A DNA stretch of 6,035 bases, taken from the NCBI GenBank assembly GCA_016763045.1, contig JAESUN010000109.1, positions 1-6,035 of the forward strand. Reading direction: 5' to 3'. Shown here one piece after another: positions 5,580 to 6,035 of this stretch. The notes beneath the pieces were generated by a model that did no database searches, was not told the DNA's origin, and saw only the letters and a program-made list of their open reading frames with translations. Positions within the stretch are counted from its first letter, which is position 1; each line of letters starts with the position of its first letter. The DNA is from Opitutaceae bacterium (lineage in GTDB: Bacteria; Verrucomicrobiota; Verrucomicrobiia; Opitutales; Opitutaceae). A program made the position numbers and the translations under genes.

Positions 5580-6035
5580 ATGGACAAATATAAGACTTTT
5601 TTTCGTCTCGTTTTTAGCCTCACTTTTATTCTTTTGTTCTCGAGTTGTTCCAATAATTCGGAGCCTTTCGCTGAAGACGAAAAGAATAGTCAGGTGCGAT
5701 TTCCCAAGATCACCGCTCAGCTGGACTGGGTCGCGGAGCCAGAGCATGGGGGCTTTTATCAAGCTGAAGCTCTTGGGTATTTTACAGAAGAGGGATTGGA
5801 GGTGGAGATTATACAGGGTGGAGCAAATGCATATGTTCATCAGAAAGTAGCATCGAATACTGCTCAATTTGGCCAATCGGGTTCCTTGAGTGCTATTTTA
5901 GCGATTTCACGTGGGTTGCCTTTAGTGAATGTTGCAGCTGTCTTTCAGGATGACCCTGCTGTTCTCATGATGCATGAAGAAAATCCTATTTCTTCTTTCG
6001 AGGATTTAGATGGGGAGACTCTTATGGCTCGTCCT
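5580..6035 (+). CDS. ABC transporter substrate-binding lipoprotein, NMT1/THI5-like (partial, 3' end outside window)
   Basis: The first 152 residues of an extracytoplasmic solute-binding protein are present; the frame is open to the window end. A short charged N-terminus, a hydrophobic stretch (7-20) and LFSSC give a lipobox-like site with Cys23 as the lipid anchor; Phe at -3 is less usual than Leu. The mature part carries the NMT1/THI5 pattern: LDWVAEPEHGGFYQA (48-62), GYFTEEGLEVEI (66-77), FGQSGS (97-102), GLPLVNVAAVFQDDP (112-126) and SFEDLDGE (139-146). Relatives bind thiamine pyrimidine precursors, riboflavin, taurine/alkanesulfonates or nitrate; the LDW...HGGFY form is closest to the pyrimidine/ThiY-like group, but ligand prediction is weak. 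An in-frame stop at 5568-5570 rules out a longer N-terminus. It follows the SDR after 157 nt, so it may have its own promoter; TTGAAG (5454-5459) with TATCGT 16 nt later is a weak candidate. Permease and ATPase genes are expected downstream. Confidence 0.88.
   Translation, partial: MDKYKTFFRLVFSLTFILLFSSCSNNSEPFAEDEKNSQVRFPKITAQLDWVAEPEHGGFYQAEALGYFTEEGLEVEIIQGGANAYVHQKVASNTAQFGQSGSLSAILAISRGLPLVNVAAVFQDDPAVLMMHEENPISSFEDLDGETLMARP

Noticed and set aside
5570..5582. TTATATAAAATG as a -10 box for the binding-protein gene
   Set aside because: TATAAA abuts the ATG, so initiation would fall inside the coding region, and no -35 is seen 17 nt upstream. It is better read as an A/T-rich translation start.
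5467..5850. Plus-strand open frame of 127 codons overlapping the binding-protein gene
   Set aside because: It lies out of frame with the NMT1-like lipoprotein, which has clear family motifs through the overlap; the translation is Arg/Phe-rich and family-less.

Overview
This 6.0 kb window comes from a Gram-negative-type bacterial chromosome of moderate GC. It has tightly packed genes, almost no Shine-Dalgarno sequences and A/T-rich starts. A glutamyl-tRNA reductase lacking most of the usual C-terminal dimerisation domain, a HemX/CcsA-type membrane protein translationally coupled to it, and a 33-residue highly basic protein together suggest the Planctomycetes-Verrucomicrobia-Chlamydiae group, most likely Verrucomicrobiota. 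That placement is an inference from gene style and has not been tested by alignment.

Left part (1-2046). The last 42 codons of an unidentified plus-strand gene end at 130. They converge with a minus-strand two-gene operon: a HemX/CcsA-family membrane protein (2046 to 1201), then hemA (1204 to 152), overlapping by 4 nt (ATGA). HemA makes glutamate-1-semialdehyde, the first committed intermediate of tetrapyrrole synthesis. The membrane partner looks like HemX rather than an active haem-handling CcsA, because the tryptophan-rich WWD motif is degenerate. A promoter-like TTGAAG-17-TATGTT lies just upstream of the pair.

Middle part (2047-2517). This holds one small minus-strand gene (2318-2217, 33 aa, 14 Lys/Arg) and an unusually structured flank. 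A terminator hairpin with a U6 tract follows its stop codon almost directly, then a second hairpin, then a palindromic hairpin that can work on both strands. On the other side, a 199 bp divergent intergenic region holds promoter-like sequences for both directions and two short inverted repeats.

Right part (2518-6035). A plus-strand cluster encodes three oxidoreductases from three unrelated folds: a D-2-hydroxyacid dehydrogenase, an LDH2/MDH2-family dehydrogenase and a short-chain dehydrogenase of the mannonate/gluconate-oxidoreductase type. After 157 bp comes a lipoprotein substrate-binding protein of the NMT1/THI5 ABC-importer family, cut by the window end. The layout reads as uptake plus oxidation/reduction of a small hydroxy-acid substrate. 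Two readings are open: hydroxy-sulfonate (sulfolactate-like) or other 2-hydroxyacid stereo-inversion, and sugar-acid (uronate/aldonate) metabolism. Both dehydrogenases at the front of the cluster deviate from their families at normally conserved positions, so the real substrate may be new.
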